A program made the position numbers and the translations under genes. The notes beneath the pieces are model-generated. The model was not told the origin of the DNA and made no database searches. It saw only the letters and a program-made list of their open reading frames with translations. Source: Halovulum sp039180525 (GTDB lineage: Bacteria > Pseudomonadota > Alphaproteobacteria > Rhodobacterales > Rhodobacteraceae). From it: a DNA stretch of 64,000 bases. Shown here one piece after another: positions 53,847-64,000 of the stretch (its first letter is position 1; each line of letters starts with the position of its first letter). Location of the stretch: contig JBCDDF010000014.1 in assembly GCA_039180525.1 (NCBI GenBank), forward strand, positions 1 to 64,000, in the 5' to 3' direction.

Positions 53847-55388
53847 ATGCCCGACAGCCCCGCCGAAACCTCAGGCATCGCCGCGCTGGACTTCACCCCG
53901 CCCGCGCCCAAGGTGATCGCCGGCGCACGGGAAGACTGGGAAATCGTCATCGGCATGGAGGTCCATGCCCAGGTCAAATCGGCGGCCAAGCTGTTCTCGG
54001 GCGCCGCCACCGCGTTCGGCGGCGAGCCCAACGCCCATGTCAGCCTGGTCGACGCCGCGATGCCCGGCATGCTGCCGGTGATCAACGATTTCTGCATCGA
54101 ACAGGCGGTGCGCACCGGGCTGGGGCTGAAGGCGCGGATCAACCTGACCTCCGCCTTCGACCGCAAGAACTACTTCTACCCCGACCTGCCCCAAGGCTAT
54201 CAGATCAGCCAGCTCTACCACCCGATCGTCGGCGAGGGCGAGGTGCTGGTCGACATGGGCCCGGGCGTCGCGCGGCGGGTGCGGATCGAGCGCATTCACC
54301 TGGAACAGGATGCCGGCAAGTCGATCCACGACATGGACCCGGGCGTTTCCTTCGTCGATCTCAACCGCACCGGCGTGGCGCTGATGGAAATCGTCAGCCG
54401 CCCCGATATCCGCGGGCCGGAAGAGGCGGCCGAATACGTGCGCAAACTGCGCCAGATCCTGCGTTACCTGGACACCTGCGACGGCAATATGCAGGAGGGG
54501 TCCCTGCGCGCCGACGTCAATGTCAGCGTCTGCCGGCCGGGCGATTACGAACGCTATCAGGAGACGCAGGATTTCGCCCATCTGGGCACGCGCTGCGAGA
54601 TCAAGAACATGAACTCGATGCGCTTCATCCAGGCCGCGATCGACTACGAGGCAAAGCGCCAGATCGGCATCCTGGAGGATGGCGGCAGCATCGACCAGGA
54701 AACCCGGCTCTACGATCCGGGCAAGGGCGAAACCCGGTCGATGCGGTCGAAGGAAGAGGCGCAGGATTACCGCTATTTCCCCGACCCCGACCTGCTGCCG
54801 CTGGTGCTGGATCAGTCCTGGGTGGATGGGATCGCCGCCGGCCTGCCCGAGTTGCCGGATGCGAAGAAGGCGCGGTTCCTGCGCGACTACGGCATGACCG
54901 AATACGATGCCGGGGTGCTGACGGCGGAAACCGCGAATGCGGCTTACTTCGAAGCAGTGGCTGCGGGCCGTGACGGCAAGCTGGCGGCGAACTGGGTCAT
55001 CAACGAATTGTTCGGGCGGCTGAACAAGGAGGGGCTGACGGTGGAAACCTCTCCGGTCGGCGCGGCGCAATTGGGCGGGGTGCTGGATCTGATCGCCTCG
55101 GATGCGATCTCCGGCAAGATCGCCAAGGACGTGTTCGAGATCCTCTGGACCGAAGGCGGCGACCCGGCGGAGATCGTGGAGGCGCGCGGGCTGCGTCAAG
55201 TCACCGATACCGGCGCCATAGATGCGGCCGTCGATCAGGTGATTGCGGACAACCCCGACCAGGTGGCCAAAGCCAAGGAAAATCCCAAGCTTGCCGGCTG
55301 GTTCGTCGGCCAGGTGATGAAGGCCACCGGCGGCAAAGCGAACCCCAAAGCGGTCAACGCGGCGGTGCGGGCCAAACTCGAACTGTAG
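53847..55388 (+). CDS. gatB: Asp/Glu-tRNA amidotransferase subunit B
   Basis: This 513-residue subunit forms part of GatCAB, which makes Gln-tRNA(Gln) (and Asn-tRNA(Asn)) by transamidation. Motifs are intact: EIVIGMEVHAQVKSAAKLFSG, NYFYPDLPQGYQISQ, EIKNMNSMRFIQAAIDYE and the YRYFPDPDLLPL segment, with a YqeY-like C-terminal helical tail ending AVNAAVRAKLEL. The ATG at 53847 gives the normal length. gatA and gatC are not in the window. A nested inverted repeat begins at its stop codon. Confidence 0.95.
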   Translation: MPDSPAETSGIAALDFTPPAPKVIAGAREDWEIVIGMEVHAQVKSAAKLFSGAATAFGGEPNAHVSLVDAAMPGMLPVINDFCIEQAVRTGLGLKARINLTSAFDRKNYFYPDLPQGYQISQLYHPIVGEGEVLVDMGPGVARRVRIERIHLEQDAGKSIHDMDPGVSFVDLNRTGVALMEIVSRPDIRGPEEAAEYVRKLRQILRYLDTCDGNMQEGSLRADVNVSVCRPGDYERYQETQDFAHLGTRCEIKNMNSMRFIQAAIDYEAKRQIGILEDGGSIDQETRLYDPGKGETRSMRSKEEAQDYRYFPDPDLLPLVLDQSWVDGIAAGLPELPDAKKARFLRDYGMTEYDAGVLTAETANAAYFEAVAAGRDGKLAANWVINELFGRLNKEGLTVETSPVGAAQLGGVLDLIASDAISGKIAKDVFEILWTEGGDPAEIVEARGLRQVTDTGAIDAAVDQVIADNPDQVAKAKENPKLAGWFVGQVMKATGGKANPKAVNAAVRAKLEL

Positions 55389-55485
55389 AGCAAAAGCGGT
55401 TCAGATGGAAACAATCTGACCCTAGGATTTTGCTCAAGCTATTGAATATGAACCAAAATTCTCGTTCAGACCGATTCAGTCTGAA
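55386..55485. repeat. nested palindromes behind gatB
   Basis: GAGCAAAA (55388-55395) pairs with TTTTGCTC (55428-55435), and GGTTCAGAT pairs with ATCTGA-CC inside it. A second hairpin, TTCAGAC (55465-55471) with GTCTGAA (55479-55485), follows. The TTCAGA core links both. Elements with GCGGTTCAGAT arms are, as I recall, repeated in alphaproteobacterial genomes. A role as terminator for gatB is possible. Confidence 0.55.
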
Positions 55486-55571
55486 GCGGTCCTGGTCTAG
55501 CCCCCGATCCCCAGGGCGCGGCCCGCACATGTCGCCACCGCAAAAGAGATGCGGCGGAACCTCTGTGCGCC

Positions 55572-55690
55572 GGCGCTCCGTCCGTTCGCCCCTGAAATCC
55601 TCCACTGGAGGATTTCCGCGACGGGGCCTTGCTGGGGCTCCGCCCGTTCGCCCCTGAAATCCTCCACTGGAGGATTTCCGCGACGGGGCT
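55572..55690 (-). repeat. two hairpin repeat units (GGAGGATTTC-AGGGGCGAACGGGC)
   Basis: On the minus strand two units each have the perfect stem GAAATCCTCC/GGAGGATTTC around AGT (55594-55616 and 55656-55678), followed by AGGGGCGAACGG and GGCGGAGCCCC. The flanks equal those at 5113-5170, but the stem differs: CGC/GCG there is TCC/GGA here, so two base pairs changed on both sides. Together with the adjacent copy 4 element it forms the same composite as behind dld. Confidence 0.7.
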
Positions 55691-55692
55691 CA

Positions 55693-55717
55693 CTCTTCGT
55701 TCCCAAAATACTCCCGG
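55693..55717 (-). repeat. dispersed GGAGTATTTT element, copy 4 (partial)
   Basis: On the minus strand this reads CCGGGAGTATTTTGGGAACG then AAGAG, followed by the TGAGCCCCGTC that begins the hairpin units. The GCCTCCGG head is missing. Flanks match copy 1 closely. Confidence 0.6.
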
Positions 55718-55823
55718 GGGGTGAGCGGCCGCCAGGCCGCGAGGGGGGCAGAGCCCCCCTTTTCCCGCCCGTAGGGCTCATCTCTTGCGCCGCAGGCGCG
55801 CTATTGGATCCGAAAGGACCTCC

Positions 55824-58589
<2,766 letters not shown>

Positions 58590-58673
58590 GGCTGTCTCCA
58601 GGCGTCAGGGATGGCGTTGCGTCAGATATGGCGAAAGAGTGGAGGTCGGGCAAGCCGGGCTCCGGAATTTGTG

Positions 58674-58688
58674 TACTATAGTATACTA
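58674..58688. promoter_or_regulatory. overlapping palindromes between acnA and ccmA
   Basis: TACTATAGTA (58674-58683) and TAGTATACTA (58679-58688) are both perfect palindromes and overlap in an otherwise GC-rich 158-bp divergent gap. They include TATA-like hexamers on both strands. They could be a -10 region, an operator, or both; no known iron or redox box is matched. Confidence 0.35.
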
Positions 58689-58747
58689 AAATCTTGCAAG
58701 TCTTTTCCGATCTTTGCGCCATCCGAATTTCCCCGTAAGCCCAGACC

Positions 58748-59377
58748 ATGAGCCTGACCGCCGAAGATCTGTGCTGCCGCCGCGAAACCGGGATGCTTTT
58801 CGCCCCGGTCAGCTTCGATTTGGCGCCCGGATCGGCACTGGCGATGCGCGGGCGCAACGGCGCGGGCAAGACCACGTTTTTGCGCGCGCTTGCGGGTTTG
58901 GGGCGTTTCGCCGCGGGAAAGATTTCGTGGCAGGGCGCGCCCGTGGCGCCGGGCCGGCCGGAAATCGCCTATGCCGGGCATCAGGACGCGGTCAAACCGG
59001 CGCTGAGCGCGCGCGAGAATCTGCACCTGTGGGCCACGCTTGCCGGCACCGATCCGGGCGCGGCGCTGGCGCGGTTCGGGCTTCGGGGTCTGGCCGACCG
59101 GCCGGCCGCGCGGCTGTCGGCGGGGCAAAGGCGGCGGCTGGGGCTGGCGCGGCTGGCGGTGTCGCGCGCGCCGCTGTGGCTGCTGGACGAGCCCACGGTT
59201 TCCTTGGACAGTGACGGGATCGCGGCGCTGGGGGCGCTTTTGTCGGACCACCTGGCCGGCGGCGGTTTGGCAATCATCGCCACGCATACCGATCTGCCGA
59301 TCCCGGTGACGCCGCTGACGCTGGCGCCGCCAGCCGCGGCGGTCGCGCCCGATCCATTCCTGGCCGAAGCCCCATGA
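58748..59377 (+). CDS. ccmA: heme exporter ATP-binding protein CcmA
   Basis: This 209-residue ATPase drives release of heme from CcmE-type chaperone during cytochrome c maturation. Walker A GRNGAGKT is at residues 35-42, the signature is LSAGQRRRLGLARL and Walker B is PLWLLDEPT. It overlaps ccmB by four bases (ATGA) and starts a row ccmA-B-C-D-G. Confidence 0.94.
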   Translation: MSLTAEDLCCRRETGMLFAPVSFDLAPGSALAMRGRNGAGKTTFLRALAGLGRFAAGKISWQGAPVAPGRPEIAYAGHQDAVKPALSARENLHLWATLAGTDPGAALARFGLRGLADRPAARLSAGQRRRLGLARLAVSRAPLWLLDEPTVSLDSDGIAALGALLSDHLAGGGLAIIATHTDLPIPVTPLTLAPPAAAVAPDPFLAEAP

Positions 59378-60030
59378 CCGCGCTGCTGCGCCGCGAACTG
59401 ACGCTTGCCCTGCGCGCCGGCGGCGGCGCGCCGCAGGGGCTGGTTTTCTATCTGATCGTGGTGTTGCTGGCGCCGCTGGGCATCGGGCCGGACCCCGAGA
59501 CGCTGGCGCGGGTGGCGCCGGGGCTTTTATGGGTGGCCGCGCTGCTGGCCTGCCTGGTCACGCTCGACCGGCTGTTTCAGACCGATTGGGAGGACGGCAC
59601 GCTGGATGCGCTGACGCTGTCGCCGGTGCCATTGGAGGCGGTGGTGGCCATAAAGGCGCTGGCGCATTGGCTGACCACCGGATTGCCGCTGGCCCTGCTG
59701 GCGCCGCTGCTGGCGGTGACGCTGCATCTGCCCGGGGCGGCGATGCCCTGGCTGGTCGCGACACTTTTCGCCGGCACCCCCGCGCTCAGCCTGCTGGGCG
59801 CGATCGGCGCGGCGCTGACGCTGAACCTGCGCCGCGGCGGGCTGCTGGTCGGTGTGCTGACGTTGCCGCTGTACATCCCGACGCTGATCTTCGGCGCGCG
59901 GGCGGTGGCCAATGCCGCGCAGGGCCTGCCCGCCCTGCCCGCCCTGGCGCTGACCGCGGCGCTGACCCTGGCGGTCGCGGCACTGGCCCCGTTGGCGGCG
60001 GCGGCGATCCTGCGTATCCAAATCCGCTAG
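59374..60030 (+). CDS. ccmB: heme exporter membrane protein CcmB
   Basis: This 218-residue membrane protein with six hydrophobic segments is the permease-like partner of CcmA. LLRRELTLALRAGGGAPQGLVFYLIVV at the N-terminus and DWEDGTLDALTLSP are typical. It is followed by a 90-bp gap before ccmC. Confidence 0.93.
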   Translation: MTALLRRELTLALRAGGGAPQGLVFYLIVVLLAPLGIGPDPETLARVAPGLLWVAALLACLVTLDRLFQTDWEDGTLDALTLSPVPLEAVVAIKALAHWLTTGLPLALLAPLLAVTLHLPGAAMPWLVATLFAGTPALSLLGAIGAALTLNLRRGGLLVGVLTLPLYIPTLIFGARAVANAAQGLPALPALALTAALTLAVAALAPLAAAAILRIQIR

Positions 60031-60120
60031 CCGCGCACAGCGGCGGCTTGGCCGCAAACAATCCAGCCGCGACGTGCGGCGCCATTGCCGCTGACCGGCC
60101 CAGCGTCTAAATCGATACCC

Positions 60121-60864
60121 ATGTCGCTGTGGCGCTTTGCAAATCCCGCCGCCTTCATGGCGTTGACCGACCGCGTGCTGCCCGCATTGTCGGTGCTGAC
60201 GGCGCTGTGCCTGGCCGTGGGGCTGGCCTGGGGCTTTTTCGGCACGCCGCATGACTACCAGCAGGGCGCGACGGTCAAGATCATCTATCTGCACGTGCCC
60301 GCCGCGCTGATGGCGATCAATGGTTGGATCATGATGCTGGTCGCCTCGTTGATCTGGGTGATCCGCCGGCACCATGTCTCTGCCCTGGCCGCGCGCGCCG
60401 CCGCCCCGGTGGGCGCGACGCTGACCCTGGTCGCCATGGTCACCGGCGCGTTCTGGGGCCAACCGACCTGGGGCACCTGGTGGGTCTGGGACCCGCGGCT
60501 GACATCGTTCTTCATCCTGCTGATCTTCTACCTGGGCTATATCGCGCTGTGGGAGGCGGTCGAGGATCCCGAGAAGGCCGCCGATCTGACCGCAGCACTT
60601 TGCCTGATCGGGTCGGTCTTTGCGCTGCTGTCGCGCTATGCGGTGCTGTTCTGGAACCAGGGGCTGCACCAGGGCTTTTCGCTGTCGCTGGATCCGGAGA
60701 CCAATGTGGCGGACGTGTTCTACTATCCGCTGCTGGTCTGCATGGCCGGTTTCGCGCTGCTGTTCGTCACGCTGGTGCTGATCCGCACCCGGACGGAGAT
60801 CCTGCGGCGGCGGCTGCGGGCGCTGGATCTTCGCGCCGCGCATCTGCGCGAGGGCGCGGCATGA
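60121..60864 (+). CDS. ccmC: heme transporter protein CcmC
   Basis: This 247-residue protein hands heme to CcmE. It has the tryptophan-rich heme-handling motif TWGTWWVWDPRLTSFFIL flanked by conserved His residues and six membrane segments. I chose the ATG at 60121, which gives MSLWRFANPAAF, a normal CcmC start. It overlaps ccmD by four bases. Confidence 0.95.
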   Translation: MSLWRFANPAAFMALTDRVLPALSVLTALCLAVGLAWGFFGTPHDYQQGATVKIIYLHVPAALMAINGWIMMLVASLIWVIRRHHVSALAARAAAPVGATLTLVAMVTGAFWGQPTWGTWWVWDPRLTSFFILLIFYLGYIALWEAVEDPEKAADLTAALCLIGSVFALLSRYAVLFWNQGLHQGFSLSLDPETNVADVFYYPLLVCMAGFALLFVTLVLIRTRTEILRRRLRALDLRAAHLREGAA

Positions 60865-61019
60865 TGATCGTGGACCTGGGCCCGCACGCGCTGCCGGTAC
60901 TGGGCGCCTATGGCGTCTCTGCGGTGCTGATCGGCGCGCTGATCGCGGTCACGCTGATCGCCGCGCGCCGCGCCCGCGCCGCACTGACCGCCGCCGAAGG
61001 GGATGCGGATGAGCGATAA
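60861..61019 (+). CDS. ccmD: heme exporter small protein CcmD
   Basis: This 52-residue protein has a single membrane helix (VLGAYGVSAVLIGALIAVTL) followed by a basic RRARAAL segment, the pattern of CcmD, which stabilises the CcmABC-CcmE complex. It overlaps both neighbours by a few bases. Position between ccmC and ccmG supports the assignment more than sequence does. Confidence 0.88.
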   Translation: MMIVDLGPHALPVLGAYGVSAVLIGALIAVTLIAARRARAALTAAEGDADER

Positions 61020-61584
61020 GGACACCGATGGCCAGCCGGCCGCCGCACCCGCGCGCCGCGGAGCGCGCCTGTTTCTGCTGATCCCGCCGCTGATCTTTGC
61101 CGCCATGGCGGCGGGGTTCTATCTGGCGCTGCAACGCGAGACGCCGGATGCGCTGCCCAGCGCGCTGGCCGGCCGCGCCGCCCCGGCGCTGGACCTGCCG
61201 GCGCTGGGCAACCATCCGACCCCGGATGCGGCGCTTTTGGCCGCGCCGGGCGTGAAGCTGGTGAACTTCTGGGCCAGTTGGTGCGGCCCCTGCCGGCTGG
61301 AACATCCGATCCTGATGCAGGCGGCGGCCGCGGGCGTGCCTGTGATCGGCATCAACTACAAGGACCGCCCGTCGAATGCGCAGGGCTTTCTGCGCGCGCT
61401 GGGCAATCCCTATACCGCGATCGGCGTCGACGAGAACGGCCGTGCCGGGCTCGATTGGGGGCTTTACGGCGTGCCGGAAACCTTTGCCATCGACGGCGAC
61501 GGCAACGTCCTGCTGCGTTTCGCCGGACCGCTGACGGCGGATGTCTTCTCGGATCGCTTCCAGCCCCTGTTGAATTCGAACTGA
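61009..61584 (+). CDS. ccmG: thiol:disulfide interchange protein CcmG (DsbE)
   Basis: This 191-residue periplasmic thioredoxin-like protein is anchored by an N-terminal helix (residues 20-40). Its redox site is C92-x-x-C95 (WASWCGPC), and a cis-Pro segment GVPETFAI is present. It reduces apocytochrome c cysteines before heme attachment. I prefer the ATG at 61009 (AAGGGG upstream) over 61003. Its start overlaps the ccmD stop. Confidence 0.93.
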   Translation: MSDKDTDGQPAAAPARRGARLFLLIPPLIFAAMAAGFYLALQRETPDALPSALAGRAAPALDLPALGNHPTPDAALLAAPGVKLVNFWASWCGPCRLEHPILMQAAAAGVPVIGINYKDRPSNAQGFLRALGNPYTAIGVDENGRAGLDWGLYGVPETFAIDGDGNVLLRFAGPLTADVFSDRFQPLLNSN

Positions 61585-61777
61585 GCCCCGGGGCGGGCGC
61601 CGCGGCCTGTGCGCGTTGCCCGTCATCGGGATCGCCGAGCCGACGGCGCAGCGCCGGCAGACGGCGCCCGACACCACCAGATCCGGGCTCGATCTGGGCG
61701 CGGCGGCGGCGCGTTGACGCTGCCCGCGCGCCGGACCACATTGCGCGCGCAACCCGACCGACCAAAGGACAAGCCCC

Positions 61778-63559
61778 ATGGCCGATACCCGCGCACGCCG
61801 GAAGTTCCGTTCGCAGGAATGGTTCGACAATCCCAACAACCCCGGCATGACTGCGCTGTATCTGGAACGCTATCAGAATCAAGAGTTTACCCGCGGCGAG
61901 CTGCAATCCGAACGCCCCGTCATCGGCATCGCCCAGACCGGCAGCGACCTGAGCCCCTGCAACAAGATCCACGTCTTTCTGGCCGACCGGATCAAGGCGG
62001 GCATCCGCGATGCCGGCGGTATCCCGATGGAATTTCCGGTCCATCCGATCCAGGAAACCGGCAAGCGGCCGACCGCGGCGCTGGACCGCAACCTGGCCTA
62101 TCTGAGCCTGGTGGAGGTGCTTTACGGCTATCCGATCGACGGGGTGGTGCTGACCACCGGCTGCGACAAGACCACGCCGGCAATGCTGATGGGCGCGGCC
62201 ACGGTCGACCTGCCGGCGATCGTGCTGAATGGCGGGCCGATGCTGGATGGCTGGTGGAAGGGCAAACGCGCCGGATCCGGGACAATCGTGTGGGAATCCA
62301 GGCGGTTGCTGGCCGAGGGCGCGATCGATTACGAGGAGTTCATGCGCCGGGTCTGCGCGTCGGCGCCGTCGCTGGGGCATTGCAACACGATGGGCACCGC
62401 CTCGACCATGAACGCGATGGCGGAAGCGCTGGGCATGACCCTGCCCGGCTGTTCGGCGATCCCAGCCCCGTTTCGCGAGCGCATGGAGATGGCCTATGAC
62501 ACCGGCCGGCGCGCGGTGGAGATGGTGCATGAGGATCTGAAACCCTCCGACATCATGACCCGGGCCGCATTCCTGAACGCCATCGCCGTCAATACCGCCA
62601 TCGGCGGGTCGACCAATGCCCCGCCGCATCTGCAGGCCGTCGCGCGCCATGCCGGGGTGGAGTTGGACGTTCGCGACTGGCAGACCCACGGGTTCGAAAA
62701 ACCGTTGCTCGTCAATATGCAACCGGCCGGCATCTATCTGGGCGAGAGCTTCCATCGCGCCGGCGGCGTGCCGGCGGTGATGGGCGAGTTGTCGGCGGCC
62801 GGCATGCTGGACGAGACCGTCGTGACCGCGACCGGCAAGACGCTGGCGGCGGTGCTGGAGGGCAAGCGGTCGGAGGATGCGGACGTGATCCGCCCGGTGG
62901 CCGAACCGTTGCGCGACAAGGCCGGGTTCATCGTGCTGGACGGCAATCTGTTCGACAGCGCGCTGATGAAGACCTCCGTCATCTCGGAGGATTTTCAGCG
63001 CCGCTTCCTGTCGAAACCCGGCGCCGAGGGTATCTTCGAGGCCCGCGCCGTGGTGTTCGAGGGGCCGGAGGACTACCATGAACGATTGAACGACCCGGAT
63101 CTGAAGATTGACGCGGAAACTATTCTTTTCATTCGAAATGTCGGCTGCGTCGGCTATCCCGGTTCGGCCGAGGTGGTCAATATGCAGCCCCCCGATGCGC
63201 TGATCAAGGCGGGCATCCACCATCTGCCCACGGTGGGCGATGGGCGGCAATCGGGGACGTCCGAAAGCCCGTCGATCCTGAACGCCTCGCCCGAGGCGGT
63301 GGTCGGCGGCGGGCTGGCGCTCTTGAAGACCGGGGATCGGGTGCGGCTGAACCTGAATGACGGCACGCTGAACGCGCTGGTCGACGATGCCGAATGGGCG
63401 GCGCGCCGGGCGGCGTGGACCGCGCCGGAGATCGAGAGCCATACGCCCTGGCAGGCGATCTATCGCAGCCATGTCGGGCAACTGGCCGAGGGCGGCTGTC
63501 TGGAACTGGCGACCAGTTTCCAGCGCGTGGCCCGGGTGTTGCCGCGGGACAATCACTGA
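61778..63559 (+). CDS. IlvD/Edd-family sugar-acid dehydratase, XylD-like
   Basis: This 593-residue iron-sulfur dehydratase closely follows Caulobacter D-xylonate dehydratase (XylD) as I recall it: start KFRSQEWFDNPNNPGMTALY, then IGIAQTGSDLSPCNKIH, VLTTGCDKTTPAM, GHCNTMGTASTMNA and an ending LPRDNH. Cys residues in SPCN, GCDK and GHCN should hold the cluster. It removes water from an aldonic acid to a 2-keto-3-deoxy acid. No xylose dehydrogenase or other xyl gene is adjacent, so D-xylonate or a related acid such as L-arabonate is possible. It stands alone after ccmG. Confidence 0.88.
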   Translation: MADTRARRKFRSQEWFDNPNNPGMTALYLERYQNQEFTRGELQSERPVIGIAQTGSDLSPCNKIHVFLADRIKAGIRDAGGIPMEFPVHPIQETGKRPTAALDRNLAYLSLVEVLYGYPIDGVVLTTGCDKTTPAMLMGAATVDLPAIVLNGGPMLDGWWKGKRAGSGTIVWESRRLLAEGAIDYEEFMRRVCASAPSLGHCNTMGTASTMNAMAEALGMTLPGCSAIPAPFRERMEMAYDTGRRAVEMVHEDLKPSDIMTRAAFLNAIAVNTAIGGSTNAPPHLQAVARHAGVELDVRDWQTHGFEKPLLVNMQPAGIYLGESFHRAGGVPAVMGELSAAGMLDETVVTATGKTLAAVLEGKRSEDADVIRPVAEPLRDKAGFIVLDGNLFDSALMKTSVISEDFQRRFLSKPGAEGIFEARAVVFEGPEDYHERLNDPDLKIDAETILFIRNVGCVGYPGSAEVVNMQPPDALIKAGIHHLPTVGDGRQSGTSESPSILNASPEAVVGGGLALLKTGDRVRLNLNDGTLNALVDDAEWAARRAAWTAPEIESHTPWQAIYRSHVGQLAEGGCLELATSFQRVARVLPRDNH

Positions 63560-63582
63560 GCTGCTGGGCGGCACTTTTGGCT

Positions 63583-63610
63583 GCCAGCATGCGTATGGCA
63601 TGCGTCTGGC
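63583..63610. repeat. two 11-mers ATGCGT(A/C)TGGC after TGCCAGC
   Basis: ATGCGTATGGC (63589-63599) and ATGCGTCTGGC (63600-63610) follow GCCAGC, as in the three-unit array at 49912-49952. It lies 24 bases after the XylD-like stop. Confidence 0.55.
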
Positions 63611-63652
63611 GGGTTTTGACCGGCCGTGGGGTGCGTGTGGCCGGCGGCGGAT

Positions 63653-63685
63653 GCCTCCGGCGGGGATATTTTTGGAACAAAGAAG
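63653..63685 (+). repeat. dispersed GCCTCCGGCGGG element, copy 5
   Basis: GCCTCCGGCGGGGATATTTT followed by TGGAACAAAGAAG. It is the cleanest copy and lies between the convergent XylD-like and SLC13-type genes. Confidence 0.7.
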
Positions 63686-63739
63686 GCTTGGGGTTTTGCG
63701 GGGCGGTCTGGGCTGCGTGCGCATTCGGCCGTTGCGTAG

Positions 63740-63757
63740 GGTGGGATTTATCCCACC
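63740..63757. repeat. GTAGGGTGGG hairpin
   Basis: GGTGGGA (63740-63746) pairs perfectly with TCCCACC (63751-63757) around TTTA, preceded by CGTAG. It is a sequence relative of the CGTAGGATGGGG hairpins at 13650-13751 and could terminate the minus-strand permease gene that ends at 63783. Confidence 0.5.
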
Positions 63758-63782
63758 ACAGGACCGCGATTGCCGGTGTGTT

Positions 63783-64000
63783 TCACAGCGGCCAGAGCAG
63801 TGGGATGACCAGGCTGGCGAGCAGCCCGAGGGAAATATTGAGCGGCGCGCCAATCTTTATGAAATCGGTGAAGCGGTAGCCGCCGGGGCCGTAGACGAGC
63901 GTGTTGGTCTGATAGCCGATGGGGGTGGCGAAGCTGGCGGAGGCTGCGACCATGATCGCCACGACCAACGGGCGCGGGTCGACGCCGATGGCGGTCGCCA
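63783..64000 (-). CDS. SLC13-type anion permease, C-terminal part (runs off the window)
   Basis: Only the last 72 residues are inside the window; the gene begins beyond 64000. The visible segment, VDPRPLVVAIMVAASASFAT then PIGYQTNTLVYGPGGYRFTDF, is characteristic of SLC13/DASS (citrate, sulfate or dicarboxylate) permeases, including those with TrkA-C domains. It ends with a last membrane helix (LNISLGLLASLVIPLLWPL). Substrate cannot be judged from the tail. Confidence 0.82.
   Translation of the reverse strand, partial: ATAIGVDPRPLVVAIMVAASASFATPIGYQTNTLVYGPGGYRFTDFIKIGAPLNISLGLLASLVIPLLWPL

Noticed and set aside
61352..63853. 833-codon minus-strand frame opposite the XylD-like gene
   Set aside because: Antisense frame with no recognisable domain; the plus-strand dehydratase matches its family end to end.

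Overview
The window looks like chromosome of a high-GC alphaproteobacterium of the Rhodobacteraceae type. This is inferred from gene neighbourhoods typical of that group: acnA divergent from ccmABCDG, a liu/mcc leucine-degradation set, bdhA next to a patatin, and many peptide-type ABC and TRAP transporters. A GCCTCCGGCGGG(A/G)(G/T)ATTT element also recurs behind genes. No rRNA, tRNA, CRISPR array or complete insertion sequence was recognised. All statements come from reading the sequence; no database search was run.

Layout. 1-1.4 kb is an AT-rich, decayed patch with a truncated phage head-tail connector gene abutting a fragment resembling type II secretion GspK. 1.5-8.4 kb holds an orphan dual-ATPase of a peptide-type ABC transporter, quinone-linked D-lactate dehydrogenase, a 2-hydroxyacid dehydrogenase, a mandelate-racemase-family dehydratase and an HpaI-type aldolase. 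8.4-20.8 kb is an AraC regulator divergent from an eight-gene row: PhyH dioxygenase, metallo-beta-lactamase-fold protein, solute-binding protein, second PhyH dioxygenase, two permeases, dual ATPase and a GH38 alpha-mannosidase. This looks like an alpha-mannoside uptake and processing operon with two oxygenases of unknown substrate. 20.7-24.9 kb carries a GNAT, a cupin, an MFS carrier, 3-hydroxybutyrate dehydrogenase and a patatin. 25-32.9 kb has a FAH-family hydrolase, a complete TRAP transporter with a third PhyH dioxygenase coupled to it, an altronate-dehydratase-family enzyme and a divergent shikimate-dehydrogenase-like protein.

32.9-46.6 kb is the leucine/isovalerate pathway on the minus strand (ivd, mccB, mccA, HMG-CoA lyase, methylglutaconyl-CoA hydratase). 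It is split twice: by a VapBC module and small genes between ivd and mccB, and by 5.9 kb between mccB and mccA. The larger insert carries a secreted G8/beta-helix/LamG-like/RTX protein, a thermonuclease-fold protein and an ASCH protein. 46.7-55.4 kb is housekeeping: lipocalin, hisB-hisH, a VOC protein with a YafY-type regulator, pepN, two small genes and gatB. 55.8-61.6 kb is acnA divergent from ccmABCDG. 61.8-63.6 kb is a XylD-like sugar-acid dehydratase, and the window ends inside an SLC13-type permease.

How it fits together. The first half is rich in carbohydrate and sugar-acid catabolism: uptake by ABC and TRAP systems, glycoside cleavage, dehydration (enolase superfamily, UxaA, XylD), aldol or hydrolytic cleavage (HpaI, FAH) and oxidation of D-lactate. 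Three PhyH-family oxygenases sit inside uptake operons, which is the most unusual theme. The second notable theme is non-coding: several dispersed palindromic repeat families, one with compensatory base-pair changes between distant copies.
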